This document shows positions 26,201 through 33,689 of a stretch of 64,000 nucleotides of DNA, piece after piece. A program made the translations under genes and the position numbers. The stretch is from Sepioteuthis lessoniana (taxonomy: Eukaryota > Mollusca > Cephalopoda > Myopsida > Loliginidae). Each line of letters begins with the position of its first letter. Positions within the stretch are counted from its first letter, which is position 1. Where the stretch lies: contig OY757924.1 of the NCBI GenBank assembly GCA_963585895.1, forward strand, positions 57,147,301 through 57,211,300, read 5' to 3'. The notes beneath the pieces were generated by a model, which saw only the letters and a program-made list of their open reading frames with translations, searched no databases and was not told the origin of the DNA.

Positions 26201-28580
26201 TATAATAACTATAGGTTCATTAATCAAACTTTTTCAGAAATATTCTTTCTTCTTTCAGCAAGTATCTCTAAAAAAGCATGGCTCGTACCTGCCATCATTT
26301 CTTCATTTTTACTTGTTCCGAACATGACAACACAATACTAGTTTCTTGCTTACTTCCAAAGATGAGTTAAAATATCCCAGGGGGTCTTTCCTAAACAACC
26401 CAAACTTTTATCCATTCGGCCAACAACATTTCCTCCTCAAGAACTATTCAAAGCCGAGTCCACAAATTTTCCGGTACATACAACGAGATCGTCAAGATTT
26501 TGCACATATACTTAATTCTCTAATTTCCAATCCCCTGTTTCAAATTTCAAACCCCATTCCAGGGGGACCTTCACAACTCAGTCTGGACACTAACCAGTAC
26601 CTCAAATTTTCTCGACCCCTCTCTGGGGAAGAGACTTTCACAAAACCTGGTATGGCTTCTACCAGTACCCAAAATATCGATCACATTCCAGGGAGACTTC
26701 ACAGAACACTTCCAATTTCCACAAATTTTCCAAACATCGAACCTGTCCCACAGCCTTAACTACGGATCCAAAGGTATATGAGCATTCTCTAGACAACATC
26801 ATTGATACCCCGAAATCCTCCCAGATCTCAGATTAAAATCCTAATTTCAAATTACCATGCGCCAGGACAGCATTCACAAGTTACTACAAAATTTCATTCA
26901 TAAAAATTTTGTTTACTATCAAATTCATTCATAAAAATTAAAACTCAAAACCCAAGTGGAAGTTTACATTATGACCTGTCAATCATTTTAACACAGGGAC
27001 AGTATATCTGTCCACAGGGGCCATCTTTCTTTCTTTTCTTTCCATAACAACATGCTTGTATGTTTCCCTCTTACTCTCTTTCTTTCTCTCTCCCTCATTA
27101 CGATTCAAAATTACATATAGTAGTTTCCATCATTTTTCTATGCTTTATATGTAGGATTCAACCTGGGTTTTTTTTCTAAAATTATTTCCATTTTATCTTT
27201 TAGAAAGGCCAAATGATATTGATATATAAGCCAACAAGACTCATTTTTACTTCCCACTTGTCATTATTACTCCTTTTTTTTTTATAATCATTTTAAATTC
27301 TTTCAGCACAAAACGACAGAGAGAACAATATTCGAATGAACAATTTACTTACAGTCTTGGAGTGTTTCTCTTTTTTTTTTTTTTCATCTTTTCTGTTTTT
27401 CGTTGTTGGTCTGTTCTGGTTCTCTTCTTTCTACCAGTCTGTTACATTTTTCTTTGTCCTTTTCCTCTATCTCTCCATTTTTCTTCTTTCTTTTCATGTC
27501 TCATTCGTTCTCAAAGTGTTGCATTCTTTTTCCGATTCTCTCTTAGTTTCTCTTCTTTTTTTCAGATTCATTTCAGCTTTCCATTTCTAATTTTCTTGAT
27601 GTGTTGATATCGGCTGCTTCCTTGATTGTCTAAGTTTAAATTCAGGTTCAAAATCATGCCATGAGGGCGCAAACTGGCCACAGGCACCAAATATGAATAA
27701 TGTTGTATACTACACATATACAAATATATGCGGGAAAATAGTCAACAATTATGACGACTTCAATGAACGAACAAACACACTTCTTTATAAAAATATATCT
27801 TTCACACTTCATTCTTGAAAGGGTTGATGTTGGTTGTGTGTGAGAGGTGAGTTGGAGACAGGGACAGACTGCTACATATTGACCCAAAGTTCTTCTGGCC
27901 ATAGCAGCATTTCTTTCTCATCTTGGCTGGATTGCTCAACCATGGGTCACTGAGGGCCTAAAGCTCTCTGTCTGCTGCTGGCTCTCATGCTGGCATCTTG
28001 TCCCCAACTGACTCCAACTGCAGCTGGAACTACCCAAGCCATCTGTGGCACCTGGTTATATAATTGTCTCACGCCCACCTGCTTCCGCTGTTCCTCTGCT
28101 TATTTACACAGGTGCATCTCTTGATTGACGGCTCGGTCAAGGGTCAATATATAACAACTGCTCAAAAAATGTAAATATGAACATATAATAAATGTGATTC
28201 ACTAACCTCTTGGCATAAAATAATCCTATACAGGTTGACATGCCATTAAAATCTGTCAGTTTATTTCAAATGTTTGATTTTTAAGAACTCTAGCTGGGTT
28301 GTCTTATTTTATGCTAGAAGGATTGCAAATTAAGTGTCAGATTTAAAATTCTTTTTTCTGTCAGAATGATTTGATCAATCTTAAATTTTTTTATTTCTTG
28401 GTTAAATTTTCAGATCATCGAATCAAGAGTGATGATATTGAAGAAGCTTTACGTGATCTTGATCGAGAAAACAGCTACATTTACATCTGTGCTCCACCTG
28501 ACATGATAGATGAAATGGAAGACATTCTGGATGATATGAAATTTGATGATCAAAAAATAAGGAGCGGACGATGGTGGTAA
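4714..28580 (+). CDS. OXNAD1: OXNAD1 orthologue, six recognised exons spliced
   Basis: Oxidoreductase NAD-binding domain-containing protein 1, a ferredoxin-reductase-fold protein predicted to bind flavin and NAD(P) and usually mitochondrial. Exons 4714-4773, 12838-12947, 14279-14420, 16576-16821, 20103-20193 and 28414-28580 all have GT-AG borders and join in frame into 271 codons; the human protein is about 312 residues. Visible landmarks: KAGQW before the flavin half (residues about 53-57), GSFTMCTSP (family: GGFSICSSP), QLAVKYSDHEPTAWVH, GGGIGINPL near residue 136 (nucleotide-binding loop), ICAPPD near 241-246 (family: CGPP), and C-terminal RWW. The Gly to Ala change in CGPP is unusual. The ATG at 4714 is the first in-frame start, but the mitochondrial leader seen in relatives is missing, so an upstream coding exon may exist. 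Identity rests on recognised motifs and collinearity, not on a search. Confidence 0.9.
4855..5060 (+). mobile_element. LINE endonuclease-domain fragment, family L-A
   Basis: The frame INASDETGISTFYDGLSSLV and the NGSPCT segment before it match my recollection of the endonuclease region of the same LINE family. It is about 80% identical by eye to the reverse complement of 49240-49450. It lies in OXNAD1 intron 1. Confidence 0.6.
5392..6410 (+). mobile_element. SINE-D composite with repetitive tail
   Basis: 5' module (cccagttggctggggctata, cctctgcagaggggtaagac, ctggcccggagtggtagcac) occurs twice, at 5392-5650 and 5838-6065. Each is followed by stretches of an approximately 60-bp tandem unit (aactgaattgtttgaaatag, aactgttttgacatttaaac). 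It ends with the hairpin tail and (aacc)n-like aaccaaaccaaacc. Confidence 0.75.
6411..7200. other. AT-rich intronic sequence, no feature seen
   Basis: Long A and T runs and no coding pattern on either strand. Part of OXNAD1 intron 1. Confidence 0.6.
7281..7885 (+). mobile_element. LINE 3' fragment, family L-A
   Basis: 5'-truncated copy starting at the LKLVDKFTYLGSSVSS segment and running to a (gat)n tail. Several stops and frameshifts interrupt it. It sits between two diverged direct copies of about 75 bp (7203-7280, 7893-7968). Confidence 0.85.
8525..9095 (+). mobile_element. LINE fragment, endonuclease-RT linker, family L-A
   Basis: Decayed frames encode a YSSFEGVSS-like endonuclease end followed by an RLSLHRNKKQ, RNKFNTLQETFER and AIECI linker. 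This corresponds to the region between endonuclease and RT of the L-A LINE. It carries stops and ends before the RT core. Confidence 0.6.
9150..9433 (+). mobile_element. SINE-B copy with 14-bp target duplication
   Basis: Same family as 60771-61064. Flanked by ataaataatttgca (9136-9149, 9434-9447). Lies in OXNAD1 intron 1. Confidence 0.85.
9738..9960 (+). mobile_element. SINE-A copy
   Basis: Head ctagtgtaatggctaaaaag, B box gagttcaaactccag, tail ggttgatatgccatt. Confidence 0.75.
10526..10988 (+). mobile_element. SINE-A copy interrupted by about 230 bp
   Basis: Head and body at 10526-10670, then unrelated sequence to about 10899, then the SINE-A 3' part (ataaatagtatcattgctg, ataacccacaaggattga). 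The insert is not recognised. Confidence 0.7.
10994..11285 (-). mobile_element. SINE-B copy
   Basis: Near full length in reverse orientation, from ttaccaacccctccgctt to ccacgggcacctcca. It inserted into the aaacaaacc tail of a SINE-A copy. Confidence 0.85.
11321..11935 (+). mobile_element. SINE-D composite
   Basis: Module gcccagttggctggagctct through agtggtagcacctgattggg, then divergent tail units and the ataaaacccaaccaaact end. Confidence 0.72.
12048..12728. repeat. 47-bp minisatellite, about 14 units
   Basis: Unit attgttattgttggagcc plus a variable block plus aatcattaatttaatatc. It ends about 110 bp before an OXNAD1 exon. Confidence 0.95.
12838..12947 (+). CDS. OXNAD1: OXNAD1 exon, start of flavin-binding half
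   Basis: Acceptor after a long T run (..aacactag), donor gtatgt at 12948. Reads from phase 0 and ends in phase 2, splitting the Trp codon of KAGQW. It contains TPTVKSLYLSV, equivalent to the SPSVKSLRLLV strand of the vertebrate protein. A 47-bp minisatellite ends about 110 bp upstream of this exon. Confidence 0.88.
13033..13221 (+). mobile_element. Short mariner-derived MITE
   Basis: Ends are near-inverted (tacgagtgtgggttgaaaag against a reversed tataaacctttcagacaatc). The interior encodes an FFDQWDSS-type mariner C-terminal scrap. TA at the borders. Confidence 0.6.
13342..13447 (+). mobile_element. SINE-A copy, 5' part
   Basis: Head ccccatggcatagtggctaa and B box gagttcaaactctag, then truncated at gattagagg. 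Confidence 0.7.
13892..14108 (+). mobile_element. SINE-A copy
   Basis: Head gcccccatagcataatggct, tail ggttgatctgtcatcaaaca. The B box region carries a small deletion (gtgagctattac). Confidence 0.72.
14279..14420 (+). CDS. OXNAD1: OXNAD1 exon, flavin-domain core
   Basis: Acceptor ..tatttcag, donor gtcggt at 14421. Completes the split Trp codon and encodes LEFKIPELKRMGSFTMCTSP and LAVKYSDHEPTAWVHKQ, in the order seen in vertebrate OXNAD1. The frame stays open into the intron for about 100 bases, but homology stops at the donor. Confidence 0.92.
14519..14940 (+). mobile_element. SINE-D-like module and tail, diverged
   Basis: ggtgtggcactaaactggat and agtcccatctataggata resemble the SINE-D module. 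It is followed by tail-like units with tacttgaaaccatataactg. Confidence 0.5.
14956..15310 (-). repeat. Tandem array of hairpin tail, period about 85 bp
   Basis: Four units of the reversed tail (gggttttatggcatatcaac, ttatttaatgccaaatcctg, tttatacatattaaatata). Confidence 0.85.
15630..16560. other. AT-rich intronic sequence
   Basis: Unique-looking AT-rich sequence. Includes a SINE tail at about 16400-16500 (aaatgtaaatatgaacgtac, cttggcataaaataacc) that recurs at 28157-28255. Confidence 0.55.
16576..16821 (+). CDS. OXNAD1: OXNAD1 exon, NAD-binding loop
   Basis: Acceptor ..cttctttttag, donor gtattg at 16822; 82 whole codons. It encodes FGGDFHYNP (family: VGGEFFFDP), LLLIGGGIGINPL (nucleotide-binding glycine loop) and VRLLYSVSTENDIQFK (family: IKLFYSAKNTSELLFK). 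This is the best conserved exon. Confidence 0.93.
17023..17222 (+). mobile_element. tRNA-like SINE carrying a hammerhead motif, copy 1
   Basis: Starts after a (TA)n tract (..tatatagctg). It has a Pol III B-box-like element (gggtttcgatccca, 17137-17150), then the hammerhead, then (TA)n. It shares the order B box, CTAG, CACACTGATGAG, GAAACAG, CTGT, ATGAC with the copy at 40.7 kb. About 70 bp between the left end and the B box is absent from copy 2 and looks like an insertion. Confidence 0.7.
17169..17223 (+). ncRNA. Hammerhead ribozyme motif, type I layout, copy 1
   Basis: Core CTGATGA at 17180-17186 and GAA at 17200-17202. Stem II is GTTC/GAAT around loop TGATA. Stem III is ACA/TGT around loop GATC. 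The predicted cleavage site follows C17213 (..TGTC). Stem I is CCACA (17175-17179) with TGTGG (17214-17218), extended by GTC/GAC across a small internal loop, the layout of natural type I hammerheads that use loop-loop contacts. All core positions match the consensus. Activity is inferred, not shown. Confidence 0.7.
17230..18780. other. Intronic sequence with few landmarks
   Basis: Contains a 65-codon + strand open stretch ending near 17556 without an ATG, a truncated SINE-B (17745-17906) and a 60-bp near-direct duplication (17685-17730 versus 17938-17985, both with cagaaagtaatat). No gene supported. Confidence 0.5.
17745..17906 (-). mobile_element. SINE-B copy, truncated
   Basis: Reverse copy lacking its 3' end. 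It retains the tRNA-like head (tgataacaactacactacgagtgcc). Confidence 0.65.
18785..19945. repeat. AT-rich minisatellite, period about 70 bp, split by mariner
   Basis: Units of gtgatataaattgtaattg, taaggagtgatattttcaaa and actaacaa at 18785-19030 and 19838-19945. The gap is exactly the mariner at 19031-19835. Confidence 0.85.
19031..19835 (-). mobile_element. mariner-type element with internal deletion
   Basis: Terminal inverted repeats share aataagtttccagac at both ends; TA flanks at 19029-19030 and 19836-19837. The - strand frame (19101-19346) has PQPPYSPDLAPSDFWLFPKL, the last catalytic-Asp region of mariner transposases, and RGDYFKGD at the end. HQDNAPVH lies just upstream. Next upstream is the N-terminal helix-turn-helix piece (FEWHKRFKEGRE), so the middle of the transposase is missing. 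It inserted into a minisatellite. Confidence 0.85.
20103..20193 (+). CDS. OXNAD1: OXNAD1 exon, NAD-domain interior
   Basis: Acceptor ..catttttag, donor gtaagt at 20194; ends in phase 1. It encodes DELEKLQNENENISCKFFVT, matching the position of the family's segment ending CSLHVT. Sequence similarity is moderate; the phase and order make the assignment firm. Confidence 0.82.
20396..21045 (-). pseudogene. mariner-family transposase remnant
   Basis: Reverse-complement frames give ITDHQIQNWFSKFHSGDMPL, EALRELMESNPCQTT, a GVPHTLSEKNKED segment and LLSRQKRSIFSRILLQVT. These are the helix-turn-helix and early catalytic segments of a mariner transposase in normal order, broken by stops and frameshifts. 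A different subfamily from 19031-19835. Confidence 0.75.
21220..21488 (-). mobile_element. SINE-B copy, diverged
   Basis: Reverse copy recognised by the pieces acacaaggtcaattc, ggaggtagcatagttg and tgaacttgggttgcc. Lies in the last OXNAD1 intron. Confidence 0.7.
21640..21915 (-). mobile_element. SINE-C copy
   Basis: Reverse copy from the agtaaagtaggcaacc end to the tRNA-like head (ggcaaacactctactcatta). A (TA)n tract adjoins its 3' end, as in the copy at 2093. Confidence 0.78.
22040..22300 (+). mobile_element. SINE-B copy, diverged
   Basis: Recognised from gagttcaaatccagg, a gcactattg..gggaaaggcatg segment, gggtaaatag and the 3' gaggagttgggtaaata. Confidence 0.65.
22761..22998 (+). mobile_element. 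LINE 3' tail insertion with target duplication
   Basis: Last 240 bp of the L-A LINE (HAGHCWRSKDE through the (gat)n tail), flanked by the 13-bp duplication attcctaatgcaa (22748-22760 and 22999-23011). Confidence 0.88.
23033..23225 (-). mobile_element. LINE 3' tail insertion, opposite orientation
   Basis: About 190 bp of L-A LINE 3' end, starting with catcatcatcctgtcgtgct on the + strand. Flanked by the 12-bp duplication atacaattatat (23021-23032 and 23226-23237). It is tail-to-tail with the copy at 22761-22998, only about 35 bp away. Confidence 0.88.
23443..23705 (+). mobile_element. SINE-C copy
   Basis: Head ggctcattggcctagaggat, B box ggggttcaatcccatg, 3' end cagtcaccaactttactt. Confidence 0.8.
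23725..23945 (-). mobile_element. SINE-B copy, diverged
   Basis: Reverse copy with internal deletions: gtgacacaagataaa, ctagactagttgcc, ttgtccaggatttaaac. Confidence 0.65.
24133..24182. repeat. 23-bp inverted repeat with 4-nt loop
   Basis: tataaccgttatgctatgtg+tcc pairs with gga+cacatagcataatggttata across tgct; 22 of 23 positions complement. The right arm is the head of SINE-E. Confidence 0.88.
24157..24475 (+). mobile_element. SINE-E, tRNA-like head
   Basis: A-box-like catagcataatggttatagg, B-box-like gcaggtttaatcctg, 3' part gctggtgaacatttcagctg and aataacaataaagatgaaga. Its last 60 bp recur at 9958-10015. The head is preceded by an inverted copy of its own start. Confidence 0.6.
24728..25375 (-). 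mobile_element. SINE-D composite, reverse
   Basis: Begins with the hairpin tail (tatggcatatcaacgtttgt), several tail units (aaacaattcagtttagcata), then the 5' module in reverse to ctccagccaactaggtaac. Confidence 0.75.
25493..25935 (-). mobile_element. LTR of a gene-poor element (3' LTR in - orientation)
   Basis: Aligns with 27701-28156 in the same orientation, including the AATAAAGTGTGAGAGA block and the segment near the ttgattgacggct motif. About 20 bases at its right border (its own 5' end) are missing. It contains a small internal duplication of the ttacacaggtgcatc segment. Confidence 0.65.
25936..27700 (-). mobile_element. Internal region between two LTRs, no pol
   Basis: 1.77 kb between direct LTRs. 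Next to the right LTR, on the - strand, a TTTGGTGCCTGTGGCCAG block sits a few bases inside, where a tRNA primer-binding site would be. No protease, RT or integrase frame is present on either strand. The only sizeable frame is on the + strand (26346-26759, 137 codons, no ATG start; Pro/Ser-rich with a repeated IPGG/IPGR-type motif). Much of 27050-27590 is pyrimidine-rich low-complexity sequence. Consistent with a non-autonomous LTR element. Confidence 0.45.
27701..28156 (-). mobile_element. LTR of a gene-poor element (5' LTR in - orientation)
   Basis: On the - strand it starts TGTTATATATTGACC and ends ATACAACA. Most similar to 25493-25935, with the same family signature as 57098-57606. The sequence just beyond it (28157-28255) is a SINE tail also seen at 16.4 kb, so the element landed in older repeat sequence. 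Flanking 4-mers (ACAA left of 25493, ACTG right of 28156) do not match. Confidence 0.65.
28414..28580 (+). CDS. OXNAD1: OXNAD1 terminal exon
   Basis: Acceptor ..aaattttcag; completes an Asn codon and runs to TAA at 28578-28580. It encodes IKSDDIEEALRD, YIYICAPPDMIDEMEDIL and the terminal GRWW. Vertebrate homologues end in KWW and carry CGPPPM where this protein has CAPPDM. An AATAAA hexamer lies at 28622-28627 within the first unit of a minisatellite, so the 3' UTR is either very short or made of minisatellite. Confidence 0.92.
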
Positions 28581-28584
28581 ATCA

Positions 28585-29030
28585 GATAGAATTTGATCAA
28601 TGAATATTTAGGATCAGTTTTAATAAAATTAACCGGTGAATATGTTGGATCAGTTTTAAACAGATTTGACAAGTGAATGTTTAAGATTAGTTTTAATCAA
28701 ATTTATAAATGAATGTTTCAGATCAGTTTTAATGAATTTGATGACTGATTATTTCAGTTCAGTTTTAACAAATTTGACCAGTGAATAGTTTAGGCTCAAT
28801 TTTTACAAATTTGACTGGTGAATATTTAGGATCAATTTTTACACATTTGACCAGTGAATATTTAGGATCAATTTTTACACATCTGACCGGTGAATATTTA
28901 GGATCAATTTTTACAAATTTGACCAGTGAATATTTAGGATCAATTTTAATAAATTTAACAAGTAAATGTTTAGGATCAGTTTTAACAAATTTAATGAGTC
29001 AATATTTAGGTCAAATTTTTTTATAATATT
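28585..29030. repeat. 36-37 bp minisatellite after the OXNAD1 stop
   Basis: Unit tgaatatttaggatcagttt plus taacaaatttgaccag. Where the period is exactly 36 bp, a 12-residue repeat frame stays open (28781-29026). That frame is not a gene. Confidence 0.92.
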
Positions 29031-29319
29031 TGAAACAATTCCTCATCACCACTTTTATAATGTTCCATGAAGTGGGTGACTTTGGCTGACATTTTGTAAT
29101 CTCTTTACTCTTGTACAATGTTGATTACTGAGTATGGAATGCTAACGCACTACTGAGTTGCAATGCTACACATCACCAATTGCATGCACTCTCAAACCAA
29201 CTTATATATCCACCACTTCTAGTCATGTGACCCCAGTAGCACAATCCATTTCAGCAGGCATGTTTGTTGGTTGGAGATCCGTGTTCAAACCACACAGGTC
29301 AGTAATGGCAGATTCTCTT

Positions 29320-29815
29320 ACATAACAAATTTTAACAAATTTGATGAGTGAATATTTAGGAACAATCTTAATGAATTTGACTGGTGAATATTTAGGATCA
29401 ATTTTGTAAAAATTGATCAATGTATATGTAGGATCAGTTTTTACAAATTTGACCAACTAATATTTAGGATCAGTTTTATCAAATTTTAGGATCAGTTTAA
29501 ATGAATTTGACTGGTGAAATATTTAGGATTAATTTTACAAAATTGATCAAGTATATTTAGGATCAATTTTAACAAATTTGACCAGTGAATATTTAGGATC
29601 AGTTTTAATGAATTTGACTGGTGAATATTTAGGATCAATTTTTACAAAATTGATCAATGTATATGTAGGATCAGTTTTTTAAAATTTGACCAATGAATAT
29701 TTACGATCAGTTTTATCAAATTTTATGAATGAATACTTAGGATCAGTTTTAATGAATTTGACTGGTGAATTAATTTTTACAAAATTGATCAATGAATATG
29801 AATGCAGTAATATCA
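29320..29815. repeat. Second block of the same minisatellite
   Basis: Same unit as 28585-29030. The blocks are separated by about 290 bp of unrelated sequence with a tRNA-like gtgttcaaaccacac motif at about 29280, probably an inserted element. Confidence 0.92.
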
Positions 29816-30317
29816 AAGGTTTACTTGATAACAATACAATTATTTTTTTTTGTTTGTTATCATTAAAAAGTTTTTTCAACTGATGGTTGCTGTTGTTCAG
29901 TGTCCATTAAAATACAAATTCAATTTTTTTATTGTTTGAAATTGTTGCATTGAAAAAAATTCCATACTAACAGGATTCATGTTAGTTATCATCACAAACA
30001 CAGCATTCAGGTAACACTTTTAAACAATAAAAATATCGTATTTGTATTTGAATTCAAACATACAATGAACAATACTTGAATAAATCCAGCACTGATGAAA
30101 GCTAGAGGGTAATTGGCTGAAATGTCTTTAAAAAAAGCAATGTAGAGAAGAGAATAATCCAATTGATAAAAACTATGAATGACAAGGCCCATCTAAAAAA
30201 AAAAAAAGATATTTAAAAAAAATGTACTTAATGACTATCTTTGGCAGCCATTCAGCTCAATCTTTAGTTAGATTCTATTTTAGAATTAATAAAATTAATT
30301 GCAACTAAATAAGTAAA

Positions 30318-30545
30318 TCGGCTCATTGGCCTAGTGTGTAGAGTGTTCGCCAATGGTCTGGGAGACCTGGGTTCAATCCCAGGTCGCATCATACCAAAGA
30401 CTTAAAAATGGTACTTGATACCTCCTTGCTTAACACTTGGCAATATAAGGTATGTAATGAGGGTAAAGTGGAGCAATCCAGGAGTAGCGGCTTTCCCTAC
30501 AACTCAGTGTAGTAGCTATTGAAAAAGGAGCCTTCTGGTTGCCCT
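30318..30545 (+). mobile_element. SINE-C copy
   Basis: Head cggctcattggcctagtgtg, B box gggttcaatcccaggtc (near-consensus), 3' end ctattgaaaaaggagcc then caccct-type end. The head looks close to an intact Pol III promoter. Confidence 0.8.
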
Positions 30546-30549
30546 CTTC

Positions 30550-31960
30550 AACAACAAATAAGAGAAATAAACTATAATTAGCCTTTAATGGTTATCTTCC
30601 TTGAAAAATTATAATAATTATGTTATCAAGTAAACCTTTGATATTTCTGCATTAACAAAATTTTAACTTTGAAAATAAGCATTTCTTACTCCAATTTGCT
30701 ACTAATAAATGATATTAAAAGTATTACTTTATTCTCTTAGTAATGTTTTTGCTAGTGTAATAATATTACAACTCTCTAATTTAGGGAATAAATTAATTTC
30801 TAATTCAACTTCCAACTAAATGATAATAACATGAGGTCTGCATTTGCTCTCACCTTGATTATTATAATTTCTCAAAGGAGATAACCATTAAATGCTAATT
30901 AAATATCACAGCAAAAACAACACACTGTGTGTTATGTTTTGTTGAGATGCATTAACATCCTAATATTAAATACTTGGGTCAACTCCCCTAGCCTGCCTTT
31001 CTTTCTTTTACTTGCTTCTTCATCAATGGCTGCCAACCTCCATGCTGTTTCATTATGTGTATCAACATGGTGATATCTCTTGTTGGAAAAAATGAATAAC
31101 CATTTGCTTCTGTGTACACATTTATTTTGTTCATTTCATCTAGATTACTGCGCAGTGGATCACAGATGGAAAATTATGCCTTATCTCTTTGACTGGGCTC
31201 AGCTAATTGATTAATTTTTCAACTATTTTTGCAGTGTTGTTTGATCACATGACTTCTTGATCCAATCATAACCATGAATGCAAATGACTCTTGAGATACA
31301 TCACTCAAACCAAGTGACATTCTAATGGTATTTCAAATGCTACATGACCTATCAATAATATAAATGTTGTTACTATACATCCTCATCAATGATTTTGCTT
31401 TTACTTACCTTATGCTGTATCATGTTTGTGTGTAATTTTTAAAAATCAAAAACAGCTCTACATATTAGGGAGGAAATAAGAAACATTTTTTTTTTAAATT
31501 ATTTAGATCAATAAAAGCCATATGTATCAAAGAAAATATATGAAATGCCACAGGATGGCCTTACCTGATGTAAGCTAGACTAGAAGACCTTTGTCATAGA
31601 GTTCTGGTTTCCTCATACTACTGGCCTTATACTATACTAAGCTAATCTAAGTAAATGACAATTGGTCACAAGAAACGTGTGTTGTTTGTCAGTAAATGTG
31701 CTAAAAGTAACTCACCAAATCCATTAGTATTGGTTAAGACAAGTAAAAAAAAAAAAGCTCCCTTTTTTTTTTCTAACTTCCCCCACCCACCGCCACCATG
31801 AACTGTTATTAATAAACCTGAACTGGAAACTTAAATCATTGCTCCAATGAGGCTTAATTGTTGGGTTTTCATGGTATGTAATATTACCATTTTATAATTT
31901 TATATATTCTTGGAATTCATGTATTTGTTATTAATGTAAAGAATGTCAAATATCATTTTT
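30550..31960. other. AT-rich intergenic sequence, no feature seen
   Basis: No convincing coding frame or repeat family. Confidence 0.55.
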
Positions 31961-32028
31961 AGTGATGGAAATAAAAGAAAATCCTTTTGAATTATCTGTT
32001 GTACCTCTCTCTGTTTCTATTATTCCCG

Positions 32029-32072
<44 letters not shown>

Positions 32073-32075
32073 CAG

Positions 32076-32199
32076 AATGTGTTTCGTTTGTTATATACTT
32101 TGCCTATAAATATTAATGGATATGTTGGACACTATTGTGAGTGGGTGAAAATATACGAAGTAGACACCACTAGCAGTGGTTACCTTCTTTATGCCACTG
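32076..32199 (+). CDS. Possible orphan exon with GC donor
   Basis: A 124-nt open segment directly after a (TA)n(CA)n tract. It has an acceptor-like ..ctcag and a strong GC-type donor (actg/gcaagt at 32200). It translates to a compositionally normal protein piece including NGYVGHYCEWVKIYEV and GYLLYATG, unlike the low-complexity frames around it. I cannot name the family, and no neighbouring exon with matching phase was found. It may be an exon of a gene lying mostly outside the window, or chance. Confidence 0.3.
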
Positions 32200-32299
32200 G
32201 CAAGTATTGTATTTTGTTAATGTTATGAATATTTTCATTTCATTTCAAACTTCAATTTTCTTTATTTCTCATTCAGTAACCTTTTGCTAGGTTACAACA

Positions 32300-32545
32300 G
32301 TTTGGTTTCTTTGTTTAATGGCATATCAACATTTGTGGGTTATTTTTAATGACAAAACCATCCTTGTAGAAGAACAACAGTGATATTATTTAATCCATAG
32401 CTTTGGTGATAAGGAGGTTCATGCCTTTCCCAAGGGTATTAGTTCAAAAGTGAATATAACAACACAACTGGAGTTTGAACTCACTTACTTCAAGGCCATA
32501 GTTGAGCACGTGAGCCATTACACCATGGGGACTCTTCTATAATGT
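32300..32545 (-). mobile_element. SINE-A copy
   Basis: Reverse copy: ttaatggcatatcaac tail first, B box as tggagtttgaactcac, head as gccattacaccatgggg. Confidence 0.75.
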
Positions 32546-32634
32546 GTTTAAAAGAGGCAGTTTTTATAAGAGCCTACCTTGGATAGTGCACTTATAGACA
32601 TTGTAGATCATATAAAAACCATATATTGATGATG

Positions 32635-33170
32635 GCTGGTTGGTTGGTTTTTATAGCATATCAAACTTTGTAGTTTATTTAATGCCTAATTTATTTTTAT
32701 GCAAATAGTCAGTTCTATTTCAAACAATTCAGTTTAGAATGAGTAAATAGTTTAATTGTTAAAAACATTTCTATTTTAAGTTATTCAGTTTATTCAAACA
32801 GAGCTAATTCAGTTTAGTATAAGTACAGATTTTGTTTAAACACAGTTAAATGTAAAAACAGTTCTATATCAAACAATTCAGTTTAGTTTAAGTACACTTT
32901 CAATGTTAAAAACTGTTCCATTTCAATTTAGCATAAGTATGCAGTTAGTTCTGTTTAACCCTTGCATAGGGCCCTATCAGGTGCTACCATTCTGGGCCAG
33001 AGTGAACCTGGGAGCAATGGCAATGAAGGGGTGCTCCACATTCCCCAAAGCTCCAGCATCACTGGAACCTCACCATCAGATTTTTTAGTGTTATATCCAG
33101 GACACTCATTGGTGGGGGTGGGAGGGGCAGTCAGTGTATTCTACAGCCCTAGCCGACTGGGCAATTGATG
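32635..33170 (-). mobile_element. SINE-D composite, reverse
   Basis: Same layout as 24728-25375: tail units then module (gggccctatcaggtgctacc to agccgactgggcaat). Confidence 0.73.
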
Positions 33171-33689
33171 ATGGACAAGAAAATAGTAATAATGTCATTT
33201 CAATTATTTATCTAACTGTATATTTTATTATAATGGAAATTATTTGTCTGCTGTCACCAAAACTACATAACAATTTCTCTTTGATCATGTCACATGCCTC
33301 ATGATTTTATTTCTATTTAAATTTGAATTATTAAGAAAATCATTAATACTGCTGATCTTGATATTTATTTGAGCCTCCTACTCGACAGGATTTGGCACAA
33401 GGTCTTTTTTATAGTGGGGATTTAGGGGAGAGGGAGGTCACACACAAGTCTCAGCTCATGTGCTGCTGGACAATACTGATCGTAGGATTCCTTGGTGCAA
33501 TGTGAACTATGCCAGTCTTTGCTAAGTTTCCTGGCATGAAGCCAGGTGACCTTGATGGCCATAGATTCACTAAACCAGAGGTTTAGTGCAATATGACACT
33601 ATGCTTGTTATTGTTTGGCCTCCCAGCACATATGTCAGGGAGCCTGGAACAGCAAATTAATACTGTTGGACTTATCAACATACAAATAG

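Noticed and set aside
27336..27607. Phe/Ser-rich frames resembling membrane segments
   Set aside because: Pyrimidine-rich low-complexity DNA; overlapping open frames on the same strand.
28781..29026. + strand frame with regular 12-residue repeats (LGSIFTNLTGEY)
   Set aside because: By-product of a 36-bp minisatellite; neighbouring units with 37-bp period break the frame.
28585..29815. CRISPR-like repeat-spacer array
   Set aside because: Units are contiguous with no unique spacers; it is a eukaryotic minisatellite.
30318..30392. SINE-C head as a functional tRNA gene
   Set aside because: Good A and B box similarity, but no complete cloverleaf or 3' terminus; the same head recurs with a common body, so it is a SINE.
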